From NCBI GenBank assembly GCA_020845495.1, contig JADLFM010000202.1:1-64000 (forward strand): a stretch of 64,000 nucleotides of DNA, read 5' to 3'. The DNA is from Chloroflexota bacterium. Lineage in GTDB: Bacteria > Chloroflexota > UBA6077 > JACCZL01. The notes beneath the pieces are model-generated. The model did no database searches. It had not been told where the DNA came from and saw only the letters and a list, made by a program, of their open reading frames with translations. Shown in pieces: positions 8,858 to 18,700 of the stretch (the stretch's first letter is position 1; each line of letters opens with the position of its first letter). The position numbers were made by a program, and so were the translations under genes.

Positions 8858-9086
8858 TGCTTAGCACTCATCGCCATCGGAGTGTCAGACCGAGCCACGA
8901 GCAGCACGCGAACGCTGCACGCCGCCGGCGAGGCCGCCGCCATTGGCCGCACGTTACAGTACCATCACGCTGAGCAGCCTTGACGCGTCCGTCCGATCGT
9001 CCGTACTCTCCTGCCTGTCTCGTGCTCATCTCGACCAGCAGAGTCCGCAGCCTGCCTGGGTGGGTATTGCCGACGGGAGCCAGAAC

Positions 9087-10277
9087 TTGCGCACGACATC
9101 GCCAATCACCAACACTCGCGCGCACTTGAGTCGCTTCGCCGTCTCGCTCCTCCTGCTCTCCATTGTGGCGAGCCTGTCTGCCACTGCCGCACCGACGACC
9201 GTTCGGGCCGCTGAGGCCAGTGCCGCCGCGCCCGTTGGGGCACCGGGTGCGCCTGCGAGTGCCTGGGCGCGGACGACGCGTGAGGCCGGTCTCTGGTCGG
9301 GCTGGGATCAGGGTGCCGTGGAGTTCGTCAAGGTGCCCTCCGACACCATGGTGCAGGTCATCGAGGCGCGGGGCTCGCGCGTGCTGGTCTATGTGGGCGG
9401 CGACCGCCACGGCCGGAAACCCGGTGAAGCCTGGATCGACCGAGCCGCCCTGGCCGACGCTGCCTGGCCCCGTTGGATCCGCGCCCGACGCGATACGTCG
9501 ATCCGGGTCGAGCCGGGCATCCTGGCTGGCGTCGCGATGACGCTCCCCCAGAGCACCTATCTCGAGACCACGGGCGACGTGCAGGGGCGCTGGGCGCAGG
9601 TCTTCTATCTGGGAGAGGGCCGGCTCGACATGCCACTCGTCGGGTGGGTGGATGGCGCTGACTTCGCGCTACCGAGCGGCGACCAGAAGCAGATGACCGA
9701 CTTCCTGCTGACCCGCTCGAAGCTCGACACCCAGGCGCCGGAGGTCTGGCTGCGCGTGCCGTACCGCAGTCAATTGGACGGCAGCGCCTTCGCCGCGGCG
9801 AACTGCGGTCCGTCGAGCGTCACCATGGTGCTCGAAGCCTTCGGTCGGACGGATACGGCCGCCAGGGTGCGCGCTGCCGCGCTCATCCGCCAGGGCGACG
9901 CCGACTGCGACGATTGCGGCATCTTCATCGAGAATCTGGCCGCGGTGACCGAGGCGCACGGCTTGAAGACCTACGGGCTGTACGACTCGCCCTCGACGCT
10001 GCACGCCTGGAGCCTTGCCGAGATTCGCGCCGAGCTCCGAGCGGGCCACGTCGTGATCCCGCAGGTGATGTTCCGCTTCCTCCCGGGTCGTGCCGATTCG
10101 CCGTACTGGGGCGACCACTTCGTGGTCATCACCGGCATCGACGGCAACTCGTTCATCTTCAATGACCCCATCGACAGCGACGGACGAGGCTACGGCCGGC
10201 TGATCGCGGCCGACATGCTGATGAAGGCGATGTCTGAAAGTGACTTCCCCGGCGCCGCCTTCGCCATCGGCCGTTAG
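9087..10277 (+). CDS. Secreted C39-like cysteine peptidase
   Basis: Probable exported papain-fold protease or amidase. From a TTG at 9087 (GGGAG seven bases upstream) it is 396 aa. It has a signal peptide with hydrophobic core FAVSLLLLSIVASLSA and likely cleavage near VRAAEA. A middle region (about residues 60-210) resembles SH3/GW wall-binding modules. A C-terminal C39-like domain has Cys in NCGPSSVTM (about C240), His in WGDHFVVITG (about H344) and Asn/Asp in IFNDP. The TTG is chosen because the ORF upstream of it lacks coding character and the signal peptide follows directly. The substrate, bacteriocin leader or wall peptide, is unknown. Confidence 0.75.
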   Translation: MRTTSPITNTRAHLSRFAVSLLLLSIVASLSATAAPTTVRAAEASAAAPVGAPGAPASAWARTTREAGLWSGWDQGAVEFVKVPSDTMVQVIEARGSRVLVYVGGDRHGRKPGEAWIDRAALADAAWPRWIRARRDTSIRVEPGILAGVAMTLPQSTYLETTGDVQGRWAQVFYLGEGRLDMPLVGWVDGADFALPSGDQKQMTDFLLTRSKLDTQAPEVWLRVPYRSQLDGSAFAAANCGPSSVTMVLEAFGRTDTAARVRAAALIRQGDADCDDCGIFIENLAAVTEAHGLKTYGLYDSPSTLHAWSLAEIRAELRAGHVVIPQVMFRFLPGRADSPYWGDHFVVITGIDGNSFIFNDPIDSDGRGYGRLIAADMLMKAMSESDFPGAAFAIGR

Positions 10278-10283
10278 TCATCG

Positions 10284-10368
10284 TTGGCCGTCAGCCGTCA
10301 TTGGCCGTCAGCCGTCATTGGCCGTCAGCCGTCATTGGCCGTCAGCCGTCATTGGCCGTCAGCCGTCA
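10284..10368. repeat. 17-bp tandem repeat, five perfect copies
   Basis: Five identical head-to-tail copies of TTGGCCGTCAGCCGTCA, flanked by degenerate partial copies out to about 10269 and 10425. It starts right after the stop codon of the C39-like gene, ahead of the acyl-CoA dehydrogenase gene. Each unit contains two related GCCGTCA/GGCCGTCA half-units. Because 17 is not a multiple of three, the array reads in all frames and produces spurious repetitive ORFs. Confidence 0.95.
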
Positions 10369-10520
10369 TTGGCCGCGAGTCATCGTTGGCCGCGAGTCGT
10401 CATAGACCGCCAGACTCCGTTGGCCATCGGCCGTGGCCCGCGTTACGCTTCCCCAGGCTCGGATACGCCACTCCCTGACGAACACGCGCGGGCACACGCG
10501 ACGCGCCCGCCGGGGGCATC

Positions 10521-11663
10521 ATGCTGAACTACTACGACCTGCCGCTCACCGATGAGGAGCGCCTCGTTCAACAGACCACCCGCGAGTGGGTCGAAGCGAA
10601 CGCCATGCCGATCATCGCCGAACACTTCGAATCTGGCACCTTCCCGACCAGGCTCATCAAGCAGATGGGCGAGTTGGGGATGTTTGGCGCGAGCTTGCCC
10701 GAATACGGCGCTGGCCTGCCGTACTCATGCTATGGCCTGATCTGTCAGGAGCTCGAGCGCTGCGACAGCGGCCTGCGCAGCTTCGTTTCGGTCCAGAGCA
10801 GCCTGACGATGTTCCCGATCTACGCCTTCGGGTCGGACGAGCACAAGGCCCGCTATCTGCCCAAGATGGCGCGCGGCGAGTTGATCGGCTGCTTTGGACT
10901 GACCGAGCCGGATCATGGCTCTGATCCGGCCGGCATGGAGACGCGGGCAACGCCGGACGGCGACGCCTGGGTCATCAACGGCTCGAAGATGTGGATCACC
11001 AACGGCAACCTGGCGGACCTGTGCGTCCTCTGGGCGAAGACGCCCGATGGTATCCGTGGGTTCGTCTTCGACACCGACACCAGGGGCTTCGAGGCGCGCA
11101 AGGTGGAGCGGAAGCTGTCATTGCGGGCGTCGGTCACGTCTGAACTGCATTTCGACGATATGCGCCTGCCGAAGTCGGCGCTCCTGCCAGGGACGAAGGG
11201 GCTCGGCTCAGCGCTGCGCTGCTTGAACGAGGCCCGCTTCGGGATCGCGTGGGGAGCGGTCGGGGCGGCGATGGCCTGCTTCGAGAGCGCGCTCGAGTAC
11301 GCCAAGATTCGACCCCAGTTCGGCCGGCCGATCGCCGGATTTCAGTTGACCCAGGCCAAGCTCGCCGACATGCTCACAGCGATCACGCAGGGGCAATTGG
11401 TGGCGCACCAGATGGCGCGACTCAAAGATGCCGGCACGGTCCGTCCCCAGCAGATCTCGCTGGCAAAGCGCGCGAACGCCATGATGGCCCTCGAGGTGGC
11501 TCGGACAGCCCGGACGATCCTGGGCGGGAACGGTATCAGCCTCGAGCACCCGATCTTCCGGCACATGGTGAACCTCGAGACTGTCATCACCTACGAGGGT
11601 ACCCATGAGATTCACACTCTCGTCCTCGGGCAAGATCTGACGGGGATGCCGGCCTTCAGTTGA
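10521..11663 (+). CDS. Acyl-CoA dehydrogenase, glutaryl-CoA dehydrogenase type
   Basis: FAD enzyme of acyl-CoA oxidation; the closest family I recognise is glutaryl-CoA dehydrogenase, which oxidises and decarboxylates glutaryl-CoA to crotonyl-CoA in lysine/tryptophan and aromatic breakdown. The 380-aa protein has CFGLTEPDHGSDPAGMETRA, WVINGSKMWITNG, the FAD/tetramer stretch RTILGGNGIS, and the catalytic Glu in TYEGTHEIHTLVLGQ near residue 364. The GCDH-like ends ETRA and THEIHTL support the specific call over short-chain dehydrogenases. No electron-transfer flavoprotein or CoA-ligase gene is adjacent. Confidence 0.85.
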   Translation: MLNYYDLPLTDEERLVQQTTREWVEANAMPIIAEHFESGTFPTRLIKQMGELGMFGASLPEYGAGLPYSCYGLICQELERCDSGLRSFVSVQSSLTMFPIYAFGSDEHKARYLPKMARGELIGCFGLTEPDHGSDPAGMETRATPDGDAWVINGSKMWITNGNLADLCVLWAKTPDGIRGFVFDTDTRGFEARKVERKLSLRASVTSELHFDDMRLPKSALLPGTKGLGSALRCLNEARFGIAWGAVGAAMACFESALEYAKIRPQFGRPIAGFQLTQAKLADMLTAITQGQLVAHQMARLKDAGTVRPQQISLAKRANAMMALEVARTARTILGGNGISLEHPIFRHMVNLETVITYEGTHEIHTLVLGQDLTGMPAFS

Positions 11664-11885
11664 TGCGCGGCACGTCACCTCAACCCCGGGCCAGCCGGAA
11701 CCTGCCGGCGTGACGTGCACGAGCCGCCCTGTTCGGGGGGGCCGGTCGGGAAGGCGGCAAATCTCCAGAGCCCGTGCCGAGCCTGCTGCTACACTCCGAG
11801 CAGGGTGCGGCGCTGTGCGTGGCTGTGGCGTTCGCCGGTGCTGCGACCCCAATCGGGAGGGTAACGCTCACCAGGAGAGGGTGCG

Positions 11886-12497
11886 ATGGCGTTCGACTTC
11901 TTTCGTCGCGGCCGGACCGAGCGCGAGAAGACGCTCGGCGACCGCTTGCCACCGGGCCAGTACGCGACCCAGAAATGGCCGGTGCTGCACTATGGCTCCG
12001 TCCCGGAGGTCGATCCCGCCACCTGGACCTTCAAGGTCTGGGGGCTCGTGGAAGAGCCGTTTCAGGTGACGTTCGACGAGTTTCGCGCGCTGCCAACCGT
12101 CACGCTCACCAGGGACATTCACTGCGTCACCCGCTGGAGTGTGTTCGACAGCGAGTGGGAAGGGGTTCCGTTCCGGTACATCCTGGACCGGGCGAAGCCA
12201 GCGCCTGACGCGACGTTCATCATGGCGCACGCCGAGCAAGGCTTCACCGCCAACCTGCCCCTGGCCGATGTGGCCCGAGATGACGTCCTGCTCTTGTATC
12301 GCCGCAATGGCGAGGAGATCCCGCCCGAGCATGGTTGGCCGCTCCGCCTGTTCGTGCCACACCTGTACTTCTGGAAGAGCGCCAAGTGGCTGCGCGGCAT
12401 CGAGTTCACGGCCCAGGACCAGCCAGGCTTCTGGGAGAGCTACGGCTACCACATGCGCGGCGACCCCTGGAAAGAAGAGCGCTACGACTGGCAGTAA
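11886..12497 (+). CDS. Sulfite-oxidase-fold molybdopterin oxidoreductase (YedY-like)
   Basis: Molybdenum-cofactor enzyme of the sulfite oxidase/YedY superfamily, 203 aa, only the Mo-binding domain. The Cys expected to ligate Mo is in TRDIHCVTRWS (about C80), followed by WEGVPF and the C-terminal YFWKSAKWLRGIEF block. There is no signal peptide or Tat motif, unlike MsrP (YedY), and no MsrQ-like membrane partner next to it, so this is a cytoplasmic relative with unknown substrate. AGGAGAGGG precedes the ATG. Confidence 0.88.
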   Translation: MAFDFFRRGRTEREKTLGDRLPPGQYATQKWPVLHYGSVPEVDPATWTFKVWGLVEEPFQVTFDEFRALPTVTLTRDIHCVTRWSVFDSEWEGVPFRYILDRAKPAPDATFIMAHAEQGFTANLPLADVARDDVLLLYRRNGEEIPPEHGWPLRLFVPHLYFWKSAKWLRGIEFTAQDQPGFWESYGYHMRGDPWKEERYDWQ

Positions 12498-12704
12498 CGC
12501 GGGGTCGCCGCGGCCCGCCCACACCGCCGCACCGCCAATCCCGGGCGGGGCCGTCGCACGCTCCGGTATACTCACGGGTGGCCGGTCCGACACTGGTCGG
12601 CGGCCGTTGGCCCCACGCGGGCCAGTCCTTTCTGCCCTCACGCTACCGAGACTGCACCTCTCGGATACCGTGCGGAGGGCAAACCCACGGAAAGGAGGTG
12701 CACG

Positions 12705-12995
12705 ATGCGTGACTATGAGCTCATGGTCGTTCTGACCCCCGAGCTAGACGAGGCGGGTATCACCGCCACCACGGAGCGCCTGACGACGCTAGTAAGCAGC
12801 CGCGGTGGTGAGGTCGTCGAGTTGCAGCCCTGGGGCCGCCGGCGCCTGGCGTACCCGATCCAGAAGTTCCGCGACGGCTTCTACGCGGTCGCGAAGCTCC
12901 GGATGACGCCCGAGGTGGCCGAGCCGCTCGACCGGGGCCTACGACTCAACGAGTCGGTGATCCGCCATCTGCTCGTCCGGCTGGACGAAGACTGA
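12705..12995 (+). CDS. rpsF: 30S ribosomal protein S6
   Basis: Small-subunit protein of the central domain, partner of S18. It is 96 aa and begins RDYELMVVLTPELDE, the family N-terminus, with WGRRRLAYPIQKFRDGFY in the middle. A strong AAAGGAGGT site precedes the ATG. First gene of the rpsF-ssb-rpsR order common in bacteria. A TATACT hexamer at 12567-12572 could be its -10 box, but I see no matching -35. Confidence 0.96.
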   Translation: MRDYELMVVLTPELDEAGITATTERLTTLVSSRGGEVVELQPWGRRRLAYPIQKFRDGFYAVAKLRMTPEVAEPLDRGLRLNESVIRHLLVRLDED

Positions 12996-13014
12996 GGCAC
13001 GAGGAGCGGCGGCG

Positions 13015-13476
13015 ATGCTGAAGGCCACCATCATCGGCAACCTCGGCAACGATCCGGACATGCGGTATTCGTCCGAGGGGCGCCCCTTCCTACGGTTCAA
13101 CGTTGCCTCGAACTTTCGAGCGCGGAGCCCTGAGGGGGAATGGCAGGATCGGACCGAGTGGGTCCGGGTCACCGTGTTCGGCCAGCGCGCGGAGCAACTG
13201 TCACAGTACTTGCGGAAGGGTAGCCGTGTCTACGTCGAGGGCCGGCTGGAAGCGCGGCCCTGGATGAACAACCAGCAGCAGCCGCAGGCCGGCCTCGAGG
13301 TCGTTGCCAGCGACGTCGAGTTCATGAGCAGTCGGGCCGACGACGAGGCGCGTGGCGGTGGCATGGCCCCAGCCAGTGGTATGGATCGGGACAGCGTACC
13401 CACACCTCGCTTCGCCAGTCCCCGACAGCCGGCCCCGCCCGCAGACGAAGGCGACCTCGAAGATCTGCCCTTCTAG
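13015..13476 (+). CDS. ssb: Single-stranded DNA-binding protein
   Basis: Coats single-stranded DNA in replication and repair. The 153-aa protein has an N-terminal OB fold (about residues 1-108) starting LKATIIGNLGNDPDMRY, with WQDRTEWVRVTVFG and GSRVYVEGRLE. A Gly/Pro/Ala-rich linker follows, then an acidic tip ending DEGDLEDLPF, the usual partner-binding tail. It lies 19 bp after rpsF. The last 16 bp including the stop codon are duplicated in tandem immediately downstream. Confidence 0.95.
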   Translation: MLKATIIGNLGNDPDMRYSSEGRPFLRFNVASNFRARSPEGEWQDRTEWVRVTVFGQRAEQLSQYLRKGSRVYVEGRLEARPWMNNQQQPQAGLEVVASDVEFMSSRADDEARGGGMAPASGMDRDSVPTPRFASPRQPAPPADEGDLEDLPF

Positions 13477-13502
13477 TCGGAGCACGTTCTAGTCGGAGCA
13501 CG
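13471..13502. repeat. 16-bp tandem duplication over the ssb stop codon
   Basis: TTCTAGTCGGAGCACG occurs twice back to back (13471-13486 and 13487-13502). The first copy carries the ssb stop codon, so the second reproduces it outside the gene. It looks like a recent replication-slippage event. Confidence 0.9.
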
Positions 13503-13678
13503 TTATCGAACGTCGGATCGGGAGCCGCGGTCCAGAAGGACAGATGCGCGGCCGATCGTCGAGCGCGTGCAGCCGGCTGACGTTGTTCACCAGACCTGAC
13601 AGCCGAATCAAACGAACACGAAGCGCCGCGTGCGCGCGGCGTCGCCTCACCTGAGGCCCCATCCGAGGGAGAACACCC

Positions 13679-14257
13679 GTGAGCCCAGCCAGGAAGCCGA
13701 GCGCCGGCGGTCGTGGAGGCCGCCGAAGCGAGTTCGCTCGCAAGTACACGCCACGACGCAAGGTCTGTACGTTCTGCGTCGACAAGGTGAGCTACATCGA
13801 CTACAAGGACATCGCCCGGCTCCGCCGGTACCTGTCCGAGCGCGGCAAGATCGAACCACGCCGCAAGACCGGTACCTGCGCGAAACATCAGCGGGCGCTC
13901 GCCGTCGCGCTGAAGCGGGCGCGCCACGTCGCGCTGCTGCCGTTCACGGCCGAGCACATCCGCCAGAGCGGCATGGTCTTGCGCTCGCCGGAAGACCGGC
14001 GCTCGTCCGATCGTGGCCCGCGCATGGCTCATCCCGTCGCCCAGCAGCCGGCTGACGGCGCTGCCGGCACGGCCAATGGCGCCGGCGAGGCATCCGCTGG
14101 CGCGCCGGCCGCCCCAGCCAACGGTGAGACCACGGCCCCGGCAGCCGCTCCCGTCACCGCCGAGGCCGGACCCAACGCACCGGCAGCACCTCCAGTTCCT
14201 GAGTCTGTCGCGACCGAGCCAGTTGCTCCGGTCGCCGAGCCGGCGCCCGCCGAGTAA
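13679..14257 (+). CDS. rpsR: 30S ribosomal protein S18 with long Ala/Pro-rich tail
   Basis: Small-subunit protein that pairs with S6. The first 95 or so residues are a normal S18: CTFC (C30/C33) plus C67 in TGTCAKHQR, a zinc-binding Cys set, then [19 protein letters not shown] and the [15 protein letters not shown] block. After this the frame continues for about 95 more residues of almost pure Ala, Pro, Gly, Thr and Glu, giving 192 aa against a usual 70-100. The start is a GTG at 13679. Gene order after rpsF-ssb is standard. The tail has high GC at third positions and no stop, so it looks genuinely encoded. Confidence 0.93.
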   Translation: MSPARKPSAGGRGGRRSEFARKYTPRRKVCTFCVDKVSYIDYKDIARLRRYLSERGKIEPRRKTGTCAKHQRALAVALKRARHVALLPFTAEHIRQSGMVLRSPEDRRSSDRGPRMAHPVAQQPADGAAGTANGAGEASAGAPAAPANGETTAPAAAPVTAEAGPNAPAAPPVPESVATEPVAPVAEPAPAE

Positions 14258-14316
14258 CCCCATTGGGCGAGGGGCGAGGTACCAGCCTCACCCTCGCGTC
14301 CTAGAAGCGGATCCCC

Positions 14317-15546
14317 ATGGCCCCCGTACGTCCCCGTCATCCGTCGCAGAGCAAGAGCGCGGCCGTTCGTCTGGCCGCGCTCTATCCATCTCGCCGTCAA
14401 GTTCGGAAGTGGCAGCGCGAGCACCACGTTCAGCGTTGGGTGACTGGCGGCGCGATCGGCCTCATCGCCCTGATCGTGGCGATCCTCGGCTTTGGCTACT
14501 GGCGCGAGAACTATTACCGTGCCGGCGAGGTCGCGGCTGTGGTGAACGGTGAGTCGATCACCCTCGCCCAGGTGTTGGAGCGGGTAAAGCCTCGGGCGGC
14601 CGCACTCGACGCCCAGGCAGCCTTCTACCAACAGCAGGGGCTCACCCAGGCGGCGACCCAGATGACGCTCCAGCGCTCCCGCCTCCCCGATCAGGTGTTG
14701 GATTCGATGATCGAGGAACGCCTGGTCGAAGCAGAGTTAGTCAAACGGGGTATCCCCGTGACGGACGACGAGGTACAGGCACGGATCGAGAAGGAGATCG
14801 CCGACCAGGAGGCCCAGAACCAGCCCAGCCCAACACCCACGACGCCTCCAGCCGCGGCGGCATCACCGGCTGCCGACGCGTCTCCCGCTGCCGACGCGAC
14901 ACCGACAGCCGCTCCGACGGCTGGCCCGACCGCGACACCGACGGCCGTTCCTACGCTGACGGCCGACGCGTTCCAGGCCGCGTACCAGTCGTTCCTGAAC
15001 CGGACCAACCTGACCGACGCATCGTTCCGGGAGCTCGTCCGTGCCGACGTCGCGCGGGAGAAACTCCGCGACGACATGGCGAAGGACATACCGCACACCG
15101 AGGAGCAGGTCCACGCACGGCATATCCTGGTGGACAGTCAGGAAGCGCTCCAGCAGGTGCAGGAGGCGCTGACCAACGGCGTCCCCTTCGATCAGGTGGC
15201 CCGCGAGCATTCCACGGACACCGGTACCCGCGACAAGGGCGGCGACCTGGGTTGGTTCGGGCGTGGACAGATGAATGCTCCGTTCGAGGCGGCAGCATTC
15301 TCGCAGCCAATTGGCGAGGTCGGTCAACCGGTCGAGTCGCCCAACGGCACCCACATCATCCAGGTGCTGGAGCGCGACCCGAATCACCCGCTGACCCAGG
15401 AGCAGATCGATCAGAAGGCTGCGCAGGCGTATCAGGCCTGGTACGCCGGGGTTCGCAACTCGGACTCCGTGACGTCGGAACTGTCGCCGGAGGAGCGCGC
15501 CTGGATCATGCGCCAGATCGGTACCCGACGGAGCAGCACGGCCTGA
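14317..15546 (+). CDS. Membrane-anchored parvulin peptidyl-prolyl isomerase (PrsA/SurA-like)
   Basis: Extracytoplasmic folding helper. The 409-aa protein has a basic N-terminus, one membrane segment (about residues 48-65, GLIALIVAILGFGYW) and a SurA-N-like helical domain starting VAAVVNGESITLAQVLERV. A low-complexity Ala/Pro/Thr insert follows at about residues 170-210. The parvulin domain at about residues 255-355 includes HARHILVDS, FDQVAREHS, GGDLGWFGRG and NGTHIIQVLERD. The insert, with repeated PT/PTA units, splits the chaperone domain from its second half and is probably a flexible linker. The ATG at 14317 follows rpsR by 59 bp. Confidence 0.88.
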   Translation: MAPVRPRHPSQSKSAAVRLAALYPSRRQVRKWQREHHVQRWVTGGAIGLIALIVAILGFGYWRENYYRAGEVAAVVNGESITLAQVLERVKPRAAALDAQAAFYQQQGLTQAATQMTLQRSRLPDQVLDSMIEERLVEAELVKRGIPVTDDEVQARIEKEIADQEAQNQPSPTPTTPPAAAASPAADASPAADATPTAAPTAGPTATPTAVPTLTADAFQAAYQSFLNRTNLTDASFRELVRADVAREKLRDDMAKDIPHTEEQVHARHILVDSQEALQQVQEALTNGVPFDQVAREHSTDTGTRDKGGDLGWFGRGQMNAPFEAAAFSQPIGEVGQPVESPNGTHIIQVLERDPNHPLTQEQIDQKAAQAYQAWYAGVRNSDSVTSELSPEERAWIMRQIGTRRSSTA

Positions 15547-15646
15547 CTGGACACCGAGCCGGGCGAGTAACTGGCCAGCAGGCGGGCTATTCTTGACCCT
15601 GCCGGGCGATCCGGGTATAACCACGCGGCGCTCGCGCCTGTATGGG

Positions 15647-15729
15647 TGCCGAGGAGGGGACTCGAACCCCTACCCCCTCACGGGGAGCCGAGTTTAAGTC
15701 GGCCGCGTCTGCCATTCCGCCACCTCGGC
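15647..15729 (-). tRNA. tRNA-Leu (anticodon UAA)
   Basis: An 83-nt cloverleaf on the minus strand. Acceptor GCCGAGG pairs with CCTCGGC, the D-arm is GGCGGAATGGCAGACGC, the anticodon stem GCCGA/TCGGC frames loop CTTAAAC with UAA, a class II long variable arm follows, and the T-arm contains GGTTCGAGTCC. The discriminator is A, as in leucine tRNAs. The 3' CCA is not exactly encoded (CCCA follows). Confidence 0.95.
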
Positions 15730-15799
15730 ACAGGTGCCTGACAGGATTGGGATTTTACCTGAGCCTCGTGAGTCAGCGCCGTCGATTCAAGGAGGTCAG

Positions 15800-18700
15800 G
15801 TGGCGTTCCGCCTGCTACTCGTCTCGGTCCTGTCGTCCTTTGCGCTGATCCCTCTGACGACGCAGCACTTCTTCGCGTCGAGCGACGGCCTCTACCACAT
15901 CCATCGGGCCATCGAGGTCGCACGCTGCCTCGAAAGCGGCATCCTGATCTGCCGCTGGATGCCAGACCAGTTCCTGGGCTACGGGACGCCGCTGCTCAAC
16001 CTCTACTCGCCGGCCGTCTACTACGTCATTGCCGGCTTCCACGAGCTTGGGCTCGGCTGGGTGAACGCCACCAAGGCGTCAATGGCGCTGTTCATGGTGT
16101 TCTCGGGCATCGCCGCCTACGGCTACGCCATCGACTTCCTGTCTCGTCGTGGGGCATTGCTGGCGGCGGTGGTGTACGTCTACGTGCCGTACCACCTGGT
16201 CAACGCCTACTACCGGGGCGATCTGCCCGAGTTCTTCGCGATGGCCTGGTTCCCGGCCCTGCTCTGGGCGTTCGGGCGGATCGTGCGGCCCGGTACGCTG
16301 CGCTCCCGTTTGCCATACGTGGTCGCGGCGGCTGTGTGCTACGCCGGCCTCGTCCTGACACATAACCTCTCGGCCTACATCTACACCGGCGTCTTGATCC
16401 TCTACTGCGCCTTCCTACTGATCCGAGGGCTCGTCGAGCGGCAGTGGGGGGTTCTGGGGGCGGTTCGGCCTGGAGTGATGCTGCTCGGGGCGACGCTGCT
16501 CGCCTACGCGCTGACGGCGTATCTCTCGCTGCCCGCGCTCCTGGAAAAGAGCCTGATCCAACTCGAGGGCCTGCTCTACGTCTCGCACGCCGACCACTTC
16601 CCGACGTTGCGCGACATCATGCCGAACAAGCTCATCCACATCTACGGGATCATCTTCCCCGAGTCGCCCGAGTACGCCTACAAGATGGGACTGGTCCAGG
16701 TGGCACTCGGCGGGCTGGGTGCACTGGTGGCGCTGGCGTTCTTCCGCCGCTTCCCATTTCGGGCGCGCGGCGAGGCGGTCATCAGCGTCTTCGTGTTTGG
16801 GGTCGCGTTCTGGTTTACCCGGCCGATGTCGCTGTGGGCCTGGGACCACATCCCGCTGCTGCCGTTCGCACAGTTCCCCTGGCGCTTCCTGCTACTGATG
16901 GCGCTCCCTACGAGCGTCCTGACCGGCTTCCTGGTGGACGTGTTCCCGGTTCGCTGGCAGCGGGTCGTGCTGCCCCTCCTGATCGCGTTTACCCTGCTCA
17001 CCAATACGCTCGGGCTGCGGCCGATCATGGCGAACACCGTGGAAGGCGACGTCAATAACGCCGATGCGACCCGCTTCGAGTTGATGTACCACCTGCTCGG
17101 GACGACCGTCGCCGGCGAGTACATCCCCCGCTGGGTCAAGGATAAACCGTTCGTCTCACCCGAGGCGCTGGCGATCGTCCTGGGAGGGGAAGCACCGGAC
17201 GTTCACGTGCCCACCTCCGACCCAGGCATCGACGTGGAGCGGCTGGACAAGGGCTCGAACCACCAGAGCTTCACGATCCGGGCGGATCACCCCGGGCGCG
17301 TCGTCCTGAACACCGCCTATTTCCCCGGCTGGCACGCTGACATCAACGGCCAGCCCGCCGATATCGAGATCACCGACCCCGAAGGGCTGATCGCGCTCAA
17401 CGTACCGGCTGGCACCAGCAGCGCCGCGCTCACCTTTGAGAACACCCCTATACGCGCTCTGGGAGAGCGGATCTCGCTGGCCGCGCTGCTCGCTTGCGCA
17501 CTGCTACTGGCGGTCGCCTGGGTGCGCGTCCCGAAGCAGGCGTTTGCGCTCCCGCTTGCCTCGGCGCGCCCGGCGCTCTCACGTGCGTCAGTCATCCGCC
17601 TCGTGCTGCTGGTCGGGATCGTCGCACTTGTGCCATTCGGCGTCTCATTCTACGCCGCTGCCTACCAGCCGCCCGCGCTCGCGCAACGTCCGCTCAAGAT
17701 CAACCTCGGCGACACGTTGATGCTGCTCGGCTACGATCTGCGTGTCGACGGTCGGCTGCTGCCCCACCTGGAGCCGGTCCCACCCGGCACGCCTCTGACG
17801 CTGTCGACGTACTGGCAGGGGATCGACCGCGACGCCGAGAAGATCGCCCGGACCCAGCCATATGCGCGACTTTCTAACATCGACGAGCAGAACTGGGGGT
17901 TCGTGGTCGAAGAGAGCCGCCAGAACCTCACGCCTGACGGTATGACCTTCCGCAGCGACACCACGCTCACCGTTCCGAGCGGCCTGCCGCCGGGGGTGTA
18001 CCAGGTCGATCTCGGCGTCTTCACGCGGGACGGCCGCCCGCTCCCGGTCCGCAATATGGAACTGGTCGAACTGCTCCCGACCCAGGGCTCGATTCGCGTC
18101 GGGCCAGTTCAGGTGCGCGGCGCCGGGCCGACCGTCGAGCTGGCGCAGAACAGCGACGCGAACTTCGAGGATCGGGTGAGGCTCGAATCGTTCGATCTGC
18201 ACATCGGCCTGTCCGACCGCCGCTCGGCGCCGGAGTCGGTTGAGGTCGGCCCGGCTCTGGCATCTGGGGCGGCAACTACCGGGCCGGCGCCGGCGGGTCA
18301 GCCTGCCGAGCCATCACCAGGGCGAGGGTCGTCAGGGGGTCAGACTGGCGGCCCGGCCCTTCAGGTGACGGCGCAGACCGCGAAGCTGCGGGCCGGCGAA
18401 ACCCTGCAACTCGACCTGCTCTGGCGCTCGCTGCGCGACCATCCGGGCCTCTACGTCGCCAGCGCAACGCTCGAGGACAGCCAGGGATTCAAATGGACAG
18501 TGCGTGACAGCGAGCCGGACGACCGCATGTATCCTACCTGGATGTGGTCGACGAACGAACTCGTGCGCGATCAACTCCGGATGCCAATTCCGGCCGAGAC
18601 GCCGCCCGGCCGCTACGTGCTGACGGTCAAGCTGCTCGATCGAGGACGTCCGCTCTCGGTGCTCGACGGCGGCGGCTCACCGGCTGGCGGCATGGCGCGC

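Noticed and set aside
10240..10527. Repetitive open frames over the 17-bp array
   Set aside because: They only translate the tandem repeat (WPSAVIGRQ-like units) and have no independent coding signal.
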